Origin: Morchella semilibera
Lineage: Eukaryota; Ascomycota; Pezizomycetes; Pezizales; Morchellaceae
DNA: 64,000 bases
Reading direction: 5' to 3'
NCBI GenBank assembly: GCA_009192285.1
Contig: WBVU01000003.1
Coordinates: 1,581,973-1,645,972, forward strand
Shown here piece by piece: positions 34,961-46,100 of the stretch. The translations under genes were made by a program, and so were the position numbers. The notes beneath the pieces were generated by a model. That model was not told the DNA's origin, did no database searches, and was given only the letters and a program-made list of their open reading frames with translations. Position 1 is the first letter of the stretch. Each line of letters begins with the position of its first letter.

Positions 34961-37922
34961 TCATCTTTTTTTAAATCTAAACTTCAGTTCGTCCTCGCTC
35001 TCATCCTCGCTTCCGCTCCCATTATTCAGAAGCATCGTTTTCTGTTTTTTTCCACTACCCGTACCACCTAGATTAGCAATATATGCGTTCCTTTTTGTCC
35101 CTCTAGAAGTTGTATCGGTTGTAGAAGTCGTTTGGCTTGAGGCTTGGGTTTGTGCCTGCATTTGAGTCTGTCTTGTCGATCGCACAGAACTGTGTTTTAT
35201 AGGGGGTCGGAACTGAACATCACCCTCATCGGAGTCTCCGCTGTTTTCGGCGGCTATAACTGGCGCCGTTTTCTGAGACACCTTCCTTGCTGATTTTTTA
35301 TTCTCATCATTAACCCAGTAGCCTTGAGATACCTGTTTAGTAAAATTCCAAAGAAAACATTGAGAGGAAACTCTACCATCGCCAATTCCATAGTCCCTCG
35401 CTCTGTGCTCGACCAGATTCACCATTACACTGCCCCTCATTGTCCTCATACCCCCCCCTTTCCCTTGCCTTCTAAATTTCTTGAAATTTTTTCTCCCGTT
35501 CCACTTATCATCCCATCTATTGCTATCATCACCATATGCGCCTCTGACTGGTTTATCTGTCCTTGGCTTGATCTCCATGACCTCCACAATAGCAAGGTTC
35601 CTCATCTTATCAATTTCGAGGCCATCCATGGCTGCCAGCTCTTCTTCCCTTGCTCTTCTAGCCTTCTCTTCTTCTTTTTCTTTGATTTCACGAGCCCTTG
35701 TAACATATGACTCTTCTTTCTCGTTTGTAATCTTCTTACCTTTATCTTTGAAATATCTTTGCTCCATTGTTTCAGTAACTTCAATTGGCTTATCCGACGA
35801 TGGCGTGGGTTCGTGAAGCTCTTCCATTATTGTCTCCCCTCTTCGGATTCGCTCCTCTTCCTCTGCAATCTTCCGACGTTTCACTTCCCTAGCTCCTGGG
35901 AGCATGGCCATTAGATCAAATTCGGGACTCTCCTCGAGTATAGCAGGGCGTTTTCGGTCAAAACTGATAGGGCCTTTGGGAGTAGATAACTTGGTGTCCG
36001 ACTCTGGGGTCGACGGCGTTCGACCCTCTGCTTCTACAGGCGTGTTAGAACCTCTCTGACCCCCCCGTGTCAAGAGTGTCTGCCATGTTGGCCTTGCCGA
36101 GTTCTGACTGGCAGTCTCTTTTACTTGAATAGAGGCTTGTGTACATGGAGACCCGGGACCTTGTAGCACTGTCTTTTGACTTGTAGCACCTGATGAACCT
36201 TGGACCGGGGGTGGTTTAATTTCTGATGGATCGATTGCAAATGGGTCAAGCGCTGCTTGACGGGTCCGAGCCTGCAATGGATTTCCACGGGTCAGGTAAT
36301 GTTAGGGAAGGAAGGTTTTGGTTGGGATTCTACCTTTACCCGTCCACGGCCGCAAGCTAGGGTCAATGGTACTGGTTCCGGGGGCGCAGCAGTCTCCAGC
36401 GTTTCTGTACCGAGAGCCGTTGTGACAAAGGTGGACTCAAAAGGTGGACTGTCGGGGATACAAGCTGAAGGAGCCATTTCTATTGGTCTCATGAATATTA
36501 ATATTTCCATATCTGGGGTTATTTTTTTTTTTGAAGAGACAGACCCTGGCCAGGACCGGGCAACGAAGGTGCGGCTTGATCTCGAAGAGACCGCCTCAAA
36601 CGACTCGTATCACACATCAAGATAATATCCAAAAATTCGTTTTGTTCTAGCATACGGAAACCTAGCCTATGATGATATTAATATTAGTCTTAACGAAATT
36701 CACTAGAAATAAATATATCCCCGAGAGGATGTCTCCAAATCGCTGGATTATCGAGGACATACATCTCTTGTACTTCTGTAGAAAGTTTGTTTACCCATTC
36801 TGGATTCTGCTTCCCAAGAAATCTCACCACAACAACTTGCGACCCTCTTTCTCGTTTATTCACAAACTGCACCAACTCTTCGGCTGTTGTTTTCTCCGGC
36901 TCTAGATCAAACATCTCTAATTTTCCATGTGAGTCTGTAATTGGCCCCAGAAAGTTTTCATATTGAGCTCTTTCACAAACTATAAAGGTGTAGCCTCTGA
37001 AAAGAACGTTCCGTTTTTTGTCAGGCCTAAACCTCCAAGGTTCTCGGTCTTTAGGCTCGTTGTTGTGTGGTGGAAGATAGTCCTCCGGGTTTGGCCAATT
37101 CCCTTCAAAGTCTACTTCTAGAGGTGATCCTTTCGCCCCATTATAATCACTGGGGGTATCAGCTCCGACAATAGCATCGAGATACTCAGGCGTGACTATA
37201 CGTTTTCCGTTTATCAGCGCTTGTAAACCCACAGCGGTATTACGCTTAGCAGCAACAACATGTGTGGTTTCGGACGCATATCCGCCGATTGTTTTTGATG
37301 TCAAATCTTTCGACCTTTTTTTGGTAAGGTCGCATTGCTTTCTTAACATCTTTACGTTCTTTGCTTGAAAGAGAAAAAGATATGACAATAGGTTTCCAAA
37401 ACAGCCTAGAATTGATTGTTAACTAAATTCCGAGAATGTTCAAGATAAATTCTACCTAAAACCAGGCTCGTATTTCCCAAGATGAAGAAAGTGCTCGACT
37501 CCACTCAAGGTTTTAGTCTGATTCCTCATTTCTTCGCCATCAAGCCTAGTTCCATGCGTTGTCCCACAATCCTGGACGAGAACATTTGAACGATGATGTA
37601 GCTTTAGCTAGATGAACATTCAAGTTAGCAAAGGCTCCTCGTCTTGGGTTATGACTACATGTATGGAAGCTACCCCATCACCCTCTGAAACCATTTCAAC
37701 CTCGATGACCAGATGGATCCTGGATATTGATTTTTGCCCAGGCATCGGCAAGTTTACTGGCCACACAGGAGTCAACCACTACTCTCGCCCCACTAACAAT
37801 CTAGACACACAATGGCTCATACCTTCTTCAGATGGAACTCTGCCCATTACATACTTCTTTCCAGGCTTCAGCCATAGTTTCCTCCCGGCAAGCACTTCGC
37901 CTTCGCACTCAAGTAACCACAT
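34961..37922 (-). CDS. NBS1/Xrs2/nibrin homologue of the MRN complex, with apparent frameshift
   Basis: Exons approximately 37922..37823, 37756..37659, 37607..37456, 37405..36704, 36646 (or 36661)..36557, 36512..36334, 36271..35377, 35322..34961, about 860 aa. The N-terminus is an FHA domain: MWLLECEGEVLAGRKLWLKP, KKYVMGRV, KSISRIHLVIEVE, VLVQDCGTTHGTRLDGE. A BRCT region follows (THVVAAKRNTAVGLQALING, PEYLDAIV) and a second nibrin-type BRCT ending AIWRHPLGDIF. The C-terminal half is disordered, with YGIGDG joined by a read-through 54-nt intron to YWVNDENKKS, and ends DESEDELKFRFKKR. The protein recruits Mre11-Rad50 and Tel1/ATM to DNA breaks. Anomaly: in exon 4 the frame encoding SSKERKDVKKAMRPYQKKVE and FDIK must shift by one base, in a run of five A near 37293, to continue as TIGGYASETTHVV. 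This is a sequencing error, a pseudogene lesion, or a missed 49-nt intron. Confidence 0.85.
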
Positions 37923-38368
37923 TCCTAGCGATGAAGTTTAAAAGGTTCTTAGCTTGTGGCAGCGGCCTCTCAAGGGTGATAGGATGTGAGAAAAACGCGA
38001 CCGAGCCAATCGATCGTTGATCTCCGCAGGTTTACGCGACAATACACGGCAGGGGTGAGATGATAAATGCTCTCACGTGATTACTCAGGATTCACGTTCG
38101 TAGAATTTCCAGTCTTGCAACTTCTCCCGGAGTGGAAATGATCATCAAGGCAATTTGGACCTTACCATACTCTAGCACTGAGTGACGCAGCCTGACGCGC
38201 CAGGCCAAATCATGCATGGCGCCCCCCGCAAACGGGCGAGTGACGAGTGAAGAGTGAGGGGCCTAGCAAAACCACAAGACGCAGTTAGTATCAACAAACA
38301 ACTCATACATAAGATACCATTCACCGCCCCCCATCTTCAATCCGTCTCACCCCACAATATCAGTAGCT
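37923..38368. promoter_or_regulatory. Divergent promoter region NBS1-like / RPEL protein
   Basis: 446 bp between divergent start codons. It contains a CCAAT box (GAGCCAATCG near 38003) and an E-box TCACGTGA (about 38073-38080). Regulatory function is inferred from position only. Confidence 0.45.
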
Positions 38369-39127
38369 ATGTCCGAAGAAGCTCCCAACTCCCCAGATAC
38401 TACCCCCATTTCTCCCATCAAGGAGCGCAAGAACTCCCTAGAGCAAGGTACGCAGGCACCGTATCTTCAGGAGTAGTAGCCTAACATCGAGTAGCTCTTA
38501 AGGCTCGTCCAGATGAGAAAGAGCTGAAGGAACGCCACATCCTGCATACAGGAGCTCCCGCTATCCAGCAAGTTCAGCATGGTAATGACCTACATGTATG
38601 TTCAAGCTTTCCTAATAACTCACTAATCTCTTTTACGATCTCTATAGACCTTGAGACGGCTATGGCCAAGGATGCTTTAAAAAAGCATCTGGCGAAGAGG
38701 CCAGAAAAAGAGGATCTTGTGCAGCGTATGTGCCATCTTCGCATCATATCCCTAGAATACATGTATATACTCACTTATTCACCAGGCAATATTCTTCCCC
38801 TCAATGCCAATGCTGTCGCTCCAGGAATAGTAGCACATCAGAAGGAGCTAAAGCGGTCCATGTTGGAAGACAATCTCAAGGTTTGTGCTCAAAATATAGA
38901 TGGTTTGGATTTGGAACGAAAGGCTTCATTCATAGTTTCAGATATACCTTGCACTTTGCTGACACCACAGCAGGAAAAACTTGCCCACCGCCCAGATCCC
39001 AAATCCGTTATTCAGCAAGGAATTCTGTTGCGTAAATATTCCCTTACTAATAATAGCTAAAAACCAAAACCATATACTAATTTGGTACTTAACAGCCGAT
39101 GAAGACCCAACCCGACCTCAAGATTAA
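38369..39127 (+). CDS. RPEL repeat protein
   Basis: Six exons: 38369..38447, 38495..38581, 38648..38725, 38786..38880, 38971..39031, 39096..39127, giving 143 aa. The protein opens MSEEAPNSPDTTPISPIKER and has three regularly spaced RPEL-like units: ALKARPDEKELKERHIL, LKKHLAKRPEKEDLVQRNIL and EKLAHRPDPKSVIQQGILL. The RP-(E/D)-x-x-x-L-x-x-(R/H/Q)-x-I-L pattern is that of the G-actin-binding RPEL motif known from MAL/MRTF and Phactr. Small RPEL proteins of this size are common in ascomycetes but poorly characterised; actin binding is inferred. It ends PDEDPTRPQD. Exons 5 and 6 are short and TACATGTA occurs in two of its introns. Confidence 0.88.
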
Positions 39128-39702
39128 TCGACATCCTTTGCATCCTAGCTCCAAAACTAATGTTTGTTGATGCACTCGAACGTTATATACGGAGGTGCAT
39201 CGGTAACATTTTCTTGTCCTTTGTCACTAGGAGTTAAACCAGTTTATCGCAGTACGGGCGTTTCAGTTTGGCATGAGGTCCTACTAAGCAAAGTTAAAAA
39301 AAAAATAGTTGTGACCATCGCTGCGTTCTTATTTACATATATCATCTCTTAAATCCATATTATGTGCTTCTTTAAGTACAGTGGGTTCCCCGCCTTTTAA
39401 CCCCGCTATTTCCACAAGGCGAAGGTGCAAACGATAACCCCTGGATTTTGCGTCCAGAGTAGATGAATAGTCTGCAATCCCAAACAAGGCAAGCAAGTAG
39501 ATACATATAGTATGTATATACACCCTGACCTATACACCTTCTCTATCTGGCTCAATGTTTGGTGGTGAGTAGTTAGAACATTGTAGAATTAGCGTTTGAG
39601 TCATGATCTGTACTGTTATAAAACCATATCCGCTTGCTGTAAACTTCTTGTCAGTCCCTACTACCCCTCTCCCCAAGAAGGATAAGGAAAACAGTAAAAA
39701 AA
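39128..39702. other. Intergenic, 575 bp
   Basis: AT-rich; no gene seen. The last 100 bp are the presumptive leader of the aminotransferase remnant. Confidence 0.5.
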
Positions 39703-40917
39703 ATGGTGAAGATCGAGCCTTTCGCAGTTGAGCAAGTAAGTTTCAAATCGTTGTGCCTCTTTCTAGCAGACCTTTCATTATTGCCAGCATCGGATTCAGG
39801 TAGGGATGAGTTCCAAGAAACCCTCGAAGAAGATAATGGGATACGGGCATATCCGCGGCTCCCCCGAGTTCCATGGGGGTGTTACAAAACTATACTCGTC
39901 GTCTCTCGTGGGAAAGCTCTCGGCCGACAACGTGCAACGTTCTGATCACCCCTGGGGCTATCGCTGCTGCTATATACCCTCGTGGGACCAGGTGATCATG
40001 TTATTTGTATGTACCCGACTTATCAGCAGCTCTATTCAGTACCGGGGTCTTTAGGTGCAGATGTGGAGCTCTGGAAGTTAAAAGAGAGAAACGGGTTTGC
40101 GGCCAATCTTGAAGAACTAGAGAGGCTCATTCAACCCGCGAGAGAAGATGGGACCGGGGGAACCAAGCTCATCATTATCAAGTATAATTCTATTTCACCG
40201 CAAAATGGAAACGTGATATTGACCATACAATGACAACCCCAGCAACCCTAATAACCCTACTGGGAACTATCTCTCCTCCGAGACACTCCACATGATTGTT
40301 AACCTTGCTGCAAGATCTGGCAATATCCCAATACTTTCTGATGAAGTCTATCGCCCTTTGTTTCACTCTTTGGATACCGCAGCCCATCCGCCGTCAATCA
40401 TTGATATTTATGATCACGGTATTACAACAGGCTCTATGTCCAAAGCATTTCCACTCGCCGGCTTACGTGTAGGATGGATCGCTGCTCGCCAGTGCCATGT
40501 AATTGATGCCTGCGCTAGCGCACGAGACTACAATACTATCTCTGTCTCGCAGCTCGACGATAAAATAGCAGCACATGCACTCTCGCCTAACGTCGTCTCG
40601 AAGATTCTAGAACGAAATGTAGCACTGTGCAGCGCAAACCTAGAAATTCTAGACGACTTCATCCGCCGGGTGCCTGAGATTAGTAATAGGAGACTCAATG
40701 CAGTGTATGTCAAGCCTACTGCTGGGAAAGGAAGGATGGGGTGTCAGTGGATGATAAGAGATTTTGCGAGGAACTGTTAGAGAAAAAGGGGATTATGTTT
40801 GTACCAGGTGGGGTGTGCTTTGGTAAAGAGTTTGCAGGGTATCTTAGAATTGGATATTGCTGTGGGACGCAAGTGTTGAAAGATGGGCTGGGTGAATTTT
40901 TGAGGGAGGAAATTTAA
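39703..40917 (+). pseudogene. Decayed PLP-dependent aminotransferase (class I/II)
   Basis: Family landmarks occur in order but in different frames. Exon 1 gives MVKIEPFAVEQ (donor GTAAGT), then YGHIRGSPEFHGGVTKLYSS and KLSADNV, then ITPGAIAAAIY and VGPGDHVICMYPTYQQLYSV. GADVELWKLKERNGF and LIII follow; a normal intron (about 40182-40240) restores NNPNNPTGNYLSSETL. Then come PILSDEVYRPLF, the PLP-lysine motif GSMSKAFPLAGLRVGW, and FCEELLEKKGIMFVPGGVCF to the stop. Lesions visible: the segment between FAVEQ and the MSSKK stretch (normally WMDxYE...ETC) is missing; about 7 extra bases follow SADNV (a local CAACGT duplication); one base is lost before TLVGPGDH; and a deletion plus frame change lies between VKPTAG and VDDKRFCEELL near 40720-40745. 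The core active site is intact, so the decay appears recent. Relatives are small-molecule aminotransferases of fungal secondary metabolism or amino-acid metabolism; substrate unknown. Confidence 0.78.
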
Positions 40918-42085
40918 GACCTCAGCGTTTGTAGTGTGTGATAGAGTGACCTGTTCCGACTTCTTCTCCACCATGAATTTTAAAATAACATGAAGTCTTG
41001 TAAGAGATATATCTTAAGCACATGAACAGTTATCCCATAAGTTTATTATACAAAAGTATCAATTTCTGCATGCGCTACAGAGGGAGCAGTCTCAATACCT
41101 ATTTGCACGGGGTCTTGGCAGGTTTCAACCAAACTAGTAAATTATCCTTATCCCCTGGGCTGGTGAGACTCACAGAATCCAGGACTTCCCGTTCGGGCTA
41201 TGGCAAAGTCACTGAGCCCGTCACTAAGCCCGTCACTTTCTGTAGACATTGTTGGCGTTTGTTAGCAAAAATTGGGACTAGTACTAGTACTGAGATAGGA
41301 AGTCTTGGATTCTGCGAGTCCCACTAGCCCAGGGGATACTAGGCCTTGTAGAACCTCTAGTACATGTAGTTCTCATCTGGCTATGAGATTCAAAATTGGG
41401 ACTATATACTTATCTACATGTATTCAAAATTTAGCAACGTCGTTCCGTTGAGAAGCTAGAGCTACCGTTGTTTGTGAGTCCCGAAGAACCCTGAGGACTG
41501 CTTTAGATGATCCGTTATATATAAATTTGAGACCTATTTAAATAGATGGTACGTGAAATGACCACCTGATACTACGCCCGAGTGATTAATTGTGAAATTG
41601 CTTGGATTCAATGTAGCTTTCACATGAGTCCTGCATTCTCACATGTCAGGTGTAGAGTACTATATTTAGAGTTAACCTAGCATGGACAGGGTCTATGGTC
41701 TTGGCGCTAAAAGCAGTTGAAAAATTATTATGCTAGTGGTCCAGTATTGTATGTAGTAAGTTAAAAAAAAAACGGTATGAGCACAAAGTAAACATATTCA
41801 AGGCTACTCGGCTAAAACAAAATAAAAGAATCCCTCCGGTTTATAAAACTCCCAGCAAAGTAGCAGAAAGAAGAAATCAAAGGACGGAATAAGAATGAGA
41901 TAAGATGACAAAAGTAGAGAAATGAGGTCGGCACTACGACGAATTACAAGAGACACCCAAATACTCTATCACCGAACTGAAAGATCCCGGCCTGACAATA
42001 CAGAGGTGATCGATCACTCCACAACATAGTCGATCAGTAAACTCGATAAGTCTACAATTTATTCTCCCCAAACTCCTCCCTGGAA
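40918..42085. other. Intergenic with foldback element
   Basis: 1.2 kb between the aminotransferase remnant and the DnaJ gene. It contains the imperfect inverted repeat listed separately and TACATGTA at about 41.36 and 41.42 kb. No gene seen. Confidence 0.5.
41149..41338. mobile_element. MITE-like foldback element, imperfect inverted repeats
   Basis: Arms of about 41 nt at 41149-41189 and 41298-41338 are reverse complements with about 4 mismatches (outer end TATCCCCTGGGCT). The centre has repeated CGTCACT units. No coding capacity and no clear target-site duplication. It is probably an old non-autonomous DNA transposon or a foldback. Confidence 0.6.
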
Positions 42086-43997
42086 TTATGATCGTGGCGG
42101 TGTATTATTAGCCTCCTCGTGCCCTTCCTCGGATGAAGCATTCTTGGATTTACTAGGACTGCCTTTTGTTGGAGCATTCCTCTTGGCTTCGGCCTCCTTT
42201 GCCTTGCCCTTCTTGTCCTTCTTGTCATTTTCTTTCTTTGCAGCATCAGCAACAAGTTGCTCGAAAACGCCTTCAGGGAATTCCTCATCGGGATCACGCT
42301 CGGCCTACTTAGAGTTAGTACTCGCCTATGTCTAAAACAGGAAGGGGATTCTTCCACCAGGGGATACATACAGCTTTAAAGATAGTACCAATCATGATTA
42401 ACGCGTGCGCTCTCTCGACTCTTTTTTCCAATTTTACGGTTTTGTCGTTCAAAACCCTATCGCAGACGTCCCTCAAAACACTCTGGATCTCAGACTTGCT
42501 CCCTCTCCATGCAGCCGCTAAAATTTTACCCGTAACCTTCCGCTCGTATTCAGCCTTCTTCTCGTCTGTCCAATCCTCACCACCCTTTTCTTCAAGTTTT
42601 GCCATCTCCTCCATTGTCATTTGGGCGTCAATCGCGGTAGAAATAGTCCCCCAGGTGTCTTTGACGATATTACCCTTATCTTTTAACCTACTAAAGAATC
42701 CACTAATTCCTAGGAACTTTTGGGATTTGATGAAAGATGCACCCTTCGATATGTAGGTATATCCAATAGCTAATAAATGTTAAGTCAGCTTTCACCCCAT
42801 GATGAACCAGCTTGGTCGGGATAACCCACCATGAAGAATCTCAATTCCAAAACTCTCCATCTTGAGGTTCTCAACCTCGAATTTTGTCTTCTCATTAAAT
42901 GAGCGCGTGGTTTCCGGACCTTTGTCTGTCTCGGTCCAAACACAAATTCGATCGATCAGTTTCTTGGTCAGCAGTTCAACCCTCTTATTCCTAGTCTCTC
43001 GCTGCTCTGCCTGCAGCGCGGCAAACGCCTCTCTCTGTTTTTTAGTCATTCCTGCCTTTTTCCTTTCCTTGCGCTTTAGCTCCTTCTCCTCTTCAGTTAA
43101 GCCCTCCGCGGCCATCCGCTCCTCTTCAGTTTTATCCATGAGCATCGCCCTCGTTGGAACACCTTTTGGACGGGGTGTGGTGGACCTGGAAGCACTAGGG
43201 CTGGCCTTTGTAGGCGGTATTGGTAGCTCAGAACTAGAGGTAGCAGCTGATGCCTGTGTTGAAGTAGTTGTTGCATCCGGTGCGACGGGAACAGGCGTAT
43301 GAAGACCATCAAAGGTCGTGGGCTTGTGCTCACCAAGCGCTCCAGGGGAAGAAGAACCTGATTTAACCTCAGAAACCTTATTCTTGGCCTCTTCCTCGCT
43401 TGCCGCCTCTTCCTCCTCCATTTCTTTCATCGTTATCTCCATAGTTCGAGTAAGATCCTTCATTAAAGAAAGCTCGCCGATCCTATTACATAACAGGTCA
43501 GTCAAACCACACGTGGTTACGCACTAAAGGGTAACAAACCAATCCTCGAATGCATCACCGCCAAAGATCATACTGAAGAATTCAGAAGGGTCCTCTGCGG
43601 GAGATATCTGTTAGGGAAACGTAAAGCTCGGTGAAAGAGTTTCAAAGTCTCAAAACACGGACAAAAGGCTACATACCAAATCCACTATCCGGAACAGCTC
43701 TCTCCTTCCCGTATTTGTCATACTGTTTCCTGAGTTCCTCATTGCTAAGTACTTGATACGCCTCACTGATCTTCGCAGAGTTAGTTAAGCCTCTGAGTAA
43801 AATAGAGAAATATGAGTGCGCTTCTATAACATAGGAGGGGAACCCACAGCTTGAAACTTAGCAGGCGCTGTCGGATCGTCGAGGTTCTTATCAGGATGTA
43901 GCTTGATTGCAAGTTTCCTGTACGCCTTCTTGATCTCCAGTTCCGAGGCAGTAGGCGTAACCTCAAGGGTGTCGTAGTATTCTGTTTCTTTTACCAT
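42086..43997 (-). CDS. Caj1/Djp1-like DnaJ protein with DnaJ-X domain
   Basis: Six exons: 43997..43848, 43770..43677, 43594..43540, 43482..42830, 42769..42372, 42304..42086, giving 522 aa. An N-terminal J domain ([20 protein letters not shown]) has HPD at residues 34-36 and continues across the first intron as [26 protein letters not shown]. Then come [20 protein letters not shown], a Ser/Thr/Ala-rich linker, charged helices and the DnaJ-X domain ([36 protein letters not shown]). The tail is Lys-rich. In yeast, Caj1 and Djp1 are cytosolic Hsp70 co-chaperones; Djp1 aids peroxisomal and mitochondrial import. The first intron must end AAG (GCGAAG) to rejoin the J domain. A GGAAGA microsatellite lies just upstream of the start. 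Confidence 0.93.
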
Positions 43998-44097
43998 TGT
44001 AGGCTGCTTGTAGGTAATGTTTCTGTTCTTTTGAAGGGTATTATTGCCGTGGGGTGTTTGTTTCGTGGCTAAGGGGGTGGGAGAGGAAGGGGGAGGG

Positions 44098-44151
44098 GGA
44101 GAGGAAGAGGAAGAGGAAGAGGAAGAGGAAGAGGAAGAGGAAGAAGAGAGG
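44098..44151. repeat. GGAAGA microsatellite
   Basis: About eight hexamer copies of GGAAGA/GAGGAA some 100 bp upstream of the DnaJ start codon, forming a purine-only tract on the plus strand. Confidence 0.9.
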
Positions 44152-44512
44152 ATCCTGGAAGGCGGCGGAGTGGGGCAGTGGCTGGGGTAGTGACGTTGCG
44201 TTAGCCCATATGCTGCGGCCTGGTGACTCAGCATGGACTGTTCTTTAGTCCCGCTGTTTGTATCATACTGCGAATAGAAAAGTCCTGATGCGGTACTACC
44301 AGAACAAGAGTTCTAAACGGCCCATTTATTTTTATTTTTATTTTTATTTTCTTTTTTCTTCGGAATAATTACTCGCATCATGGTTGCTTGCGAGTGCGAG
44401 TGATATAGCATCAGTCTCAAATTATTAGCGCCAAGGTTCTTCCCAGCCTTGTATTAGGTCCTTATATTACAATCAAGTACATATATATACTAGGTCTAGT
44501 ACGTACTATAAT

Positions 44513-44638
44513 TAGGCCCTTTGCGCAAAAGACTCCAGAGTCTTTTTCTACCTGTGTGATTGGTTGATGGGAGGATAGGCACCAATCAAGTTACCGGAGA
44601 AAGACCCTGGAGCCGGAGTCTTTTGCGCAAAGGGCCTA
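44513..44638. mobile_element. MITE with long perfect terminal inverted repeats
   Basis: The 126-bp element starts TAGGCCCTTTGCGCAAAA and ends with its exact complement TTTTGCGCAAAGGGCCTA; the perfect inverted repeat is about 24-26 nt, extending inward to GACTCC/GGAGTC. It is flanked by the direct repeat ATAAT at 44508-44512 and 44639-44643, a likely 5-bp target duplication. Subterminal sequences are also partly complementary. It is too short to code. The exact family is unknown. Confidence 0.8.
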
Positions 44639-44929
44639 ATAATATATATTCGAGTGAATCAATTCAAGCCCAGATACTTCTCTGATGTTTAAGGTATGAA
44701 ACGGCCCAAAGCTATTCTTGTTTGCTACATACAGTTACACCTCACTGGACCCTTGACATAGAAATCTCCCATCTGATAATCAAAATAGCTGAAATCAAAA
44801 TCTGCAATAGAACTATGTGATCATCCCTTTGATTAATTGGGCGCAAAAATTTTCCCGTGGGGCCACACAATCTTCCTAGCAGATGAACCAGAGGGAAATA
44901 AAAGAAATTGCCAAATATTGGAACTCTCT

Positions 44930-46100
44930 TTAGGTTGCTCCACTCTGTGCCATACGAATGAAACACTGCTCGTACGCGTCATGAATTTCCGGAACACTGT
45001 ACCCATACTCATTGAGTTTATTCAGTAGCTTTGAAGCATCAAGCATGCAATTAGATCGACCTGCCCTGATCACCTTACTTTGCTCCTCAATAGTAAAGTT
45101 CTTCCATTCAAAGTCTGGCCGGACGTGTTTCTTGAAAAGGCTCAAGACTTCGTTGTGTGAAATAGCACCGGGATTTGTCTCAATTATTACTCCTTAGTAA
45201 GAGGCGTTTATAAAGAAAGGGGGTGGGCTTACAAAGTTATATACTCCCAACTCTGAGTTCTCCGCTAGAATGATTGATGCTGGGAGGAGATCGGCAAGGA
45301 TTGTATTTGACTAAAACCACATCAACTACATATAGATGTTGTTTGAACTCCGACTAGAGACTCACATTTGGAATATCCACTACCCTTTCATACTGAGAGA
45401 TCTTGGTCACGAAATTCCGAGGGTGTAAATCATCCGATACTGGCATGCGGAGCCTTAAAATTAGAACATTTGGATAAATTTTCATTATCTAGATAGAGCA
45501 TGTTACGCATTAGCAGTTACACCTCTTATTAAGACAAGAGATCCACCTCTTCAACTTTGGATTTAGTTGCTGAATAAAAGGATCCGGCAAAATTGGCCTC
45601 CTCCTCTTCCTTAAAACCTTCACCGCCGATTTTGTGGTTTTCATCGTATTCATATATACAGCCCGTGGCAAAAACGGTGCAATGTATCCCCTTTGTGTAG
45701 CAGCAGTCTGCAAGATTTAATGTTCCTATAACATTGGATCGAATTGTGGCTTCCTTGTTATCTTCACACCAATCGACATTAGGCCTCCCAGTGCAGCCAG
45801 CAGCATTGAGAACGTGAGTTGGCTTTAGTTCATCGAGAATTCTAAGGAAATCGAATATCAGTTCCAGAGCTAAGACTCTGATCGGCCTGGAAACACTACT
45901 TTAACACAGATTCGCGATTCTCCATACGGATGGTGGTCGTAACAACTTCTTTCCCTTGTTCCTCGAGAATCTTTTTAAGGTGGCCAGCGACCCATCCACT
46001 GCCTGGTGTCCATTAGTTCCAACTTCCGAAATCCAGGGCTGATGAGCTGATACATACCACCCCAAATCAAAAACTTGTTTTTAGGTAAGAGAAGAACCAT
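44930..46100 (-). CDS. NAD-dependent sugar epimerase/reductase (UDP-4-keto-6-deoxyglucose 3,5-epimerase/4-reductase-like)
   Basis: Six exons: 46100..46058, 46002..45906, 45841..45547, 45488..45366, 45310..45233, 45178..44930, giving 294 aa. The Rossmann motif GGSGWVAGHL begins at residue 14 after KNKFLIW. LDELKPTHVLNAAGCTGRPN resembles RmlD/NRS-ER enzymes, VFATGCIYEYDENH follows, and the catalytic YxxxK is FYSATKSKVEE. LRLRMPVSDDLHPRNFVTKI and GVYNFTNPGAISHNEVL complete the fold. This order matches the bifunctional enzyme that makes UDP- or dTDP-L-rhamnose in plants and in fungi such as Botrytis. The partner 4,6-dehydratase is not in this window. Other RmlD-like reductases remain possible. 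The second intron uses donor GTTAAA, and intron 5 ends TTGAG. Confidence 0.82.

Larger units (their letters stand above)
43998..44929. other. Upstream region of DnaJ gene, microsatellite and MITE
   Basis: Contains a GGAAGA repeat (about 44098-44151), a TTTTTA-type repeat (about 44327-44349) and the 126-bp MITE at 44513-44638. No gene. Confidence 0.6.
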
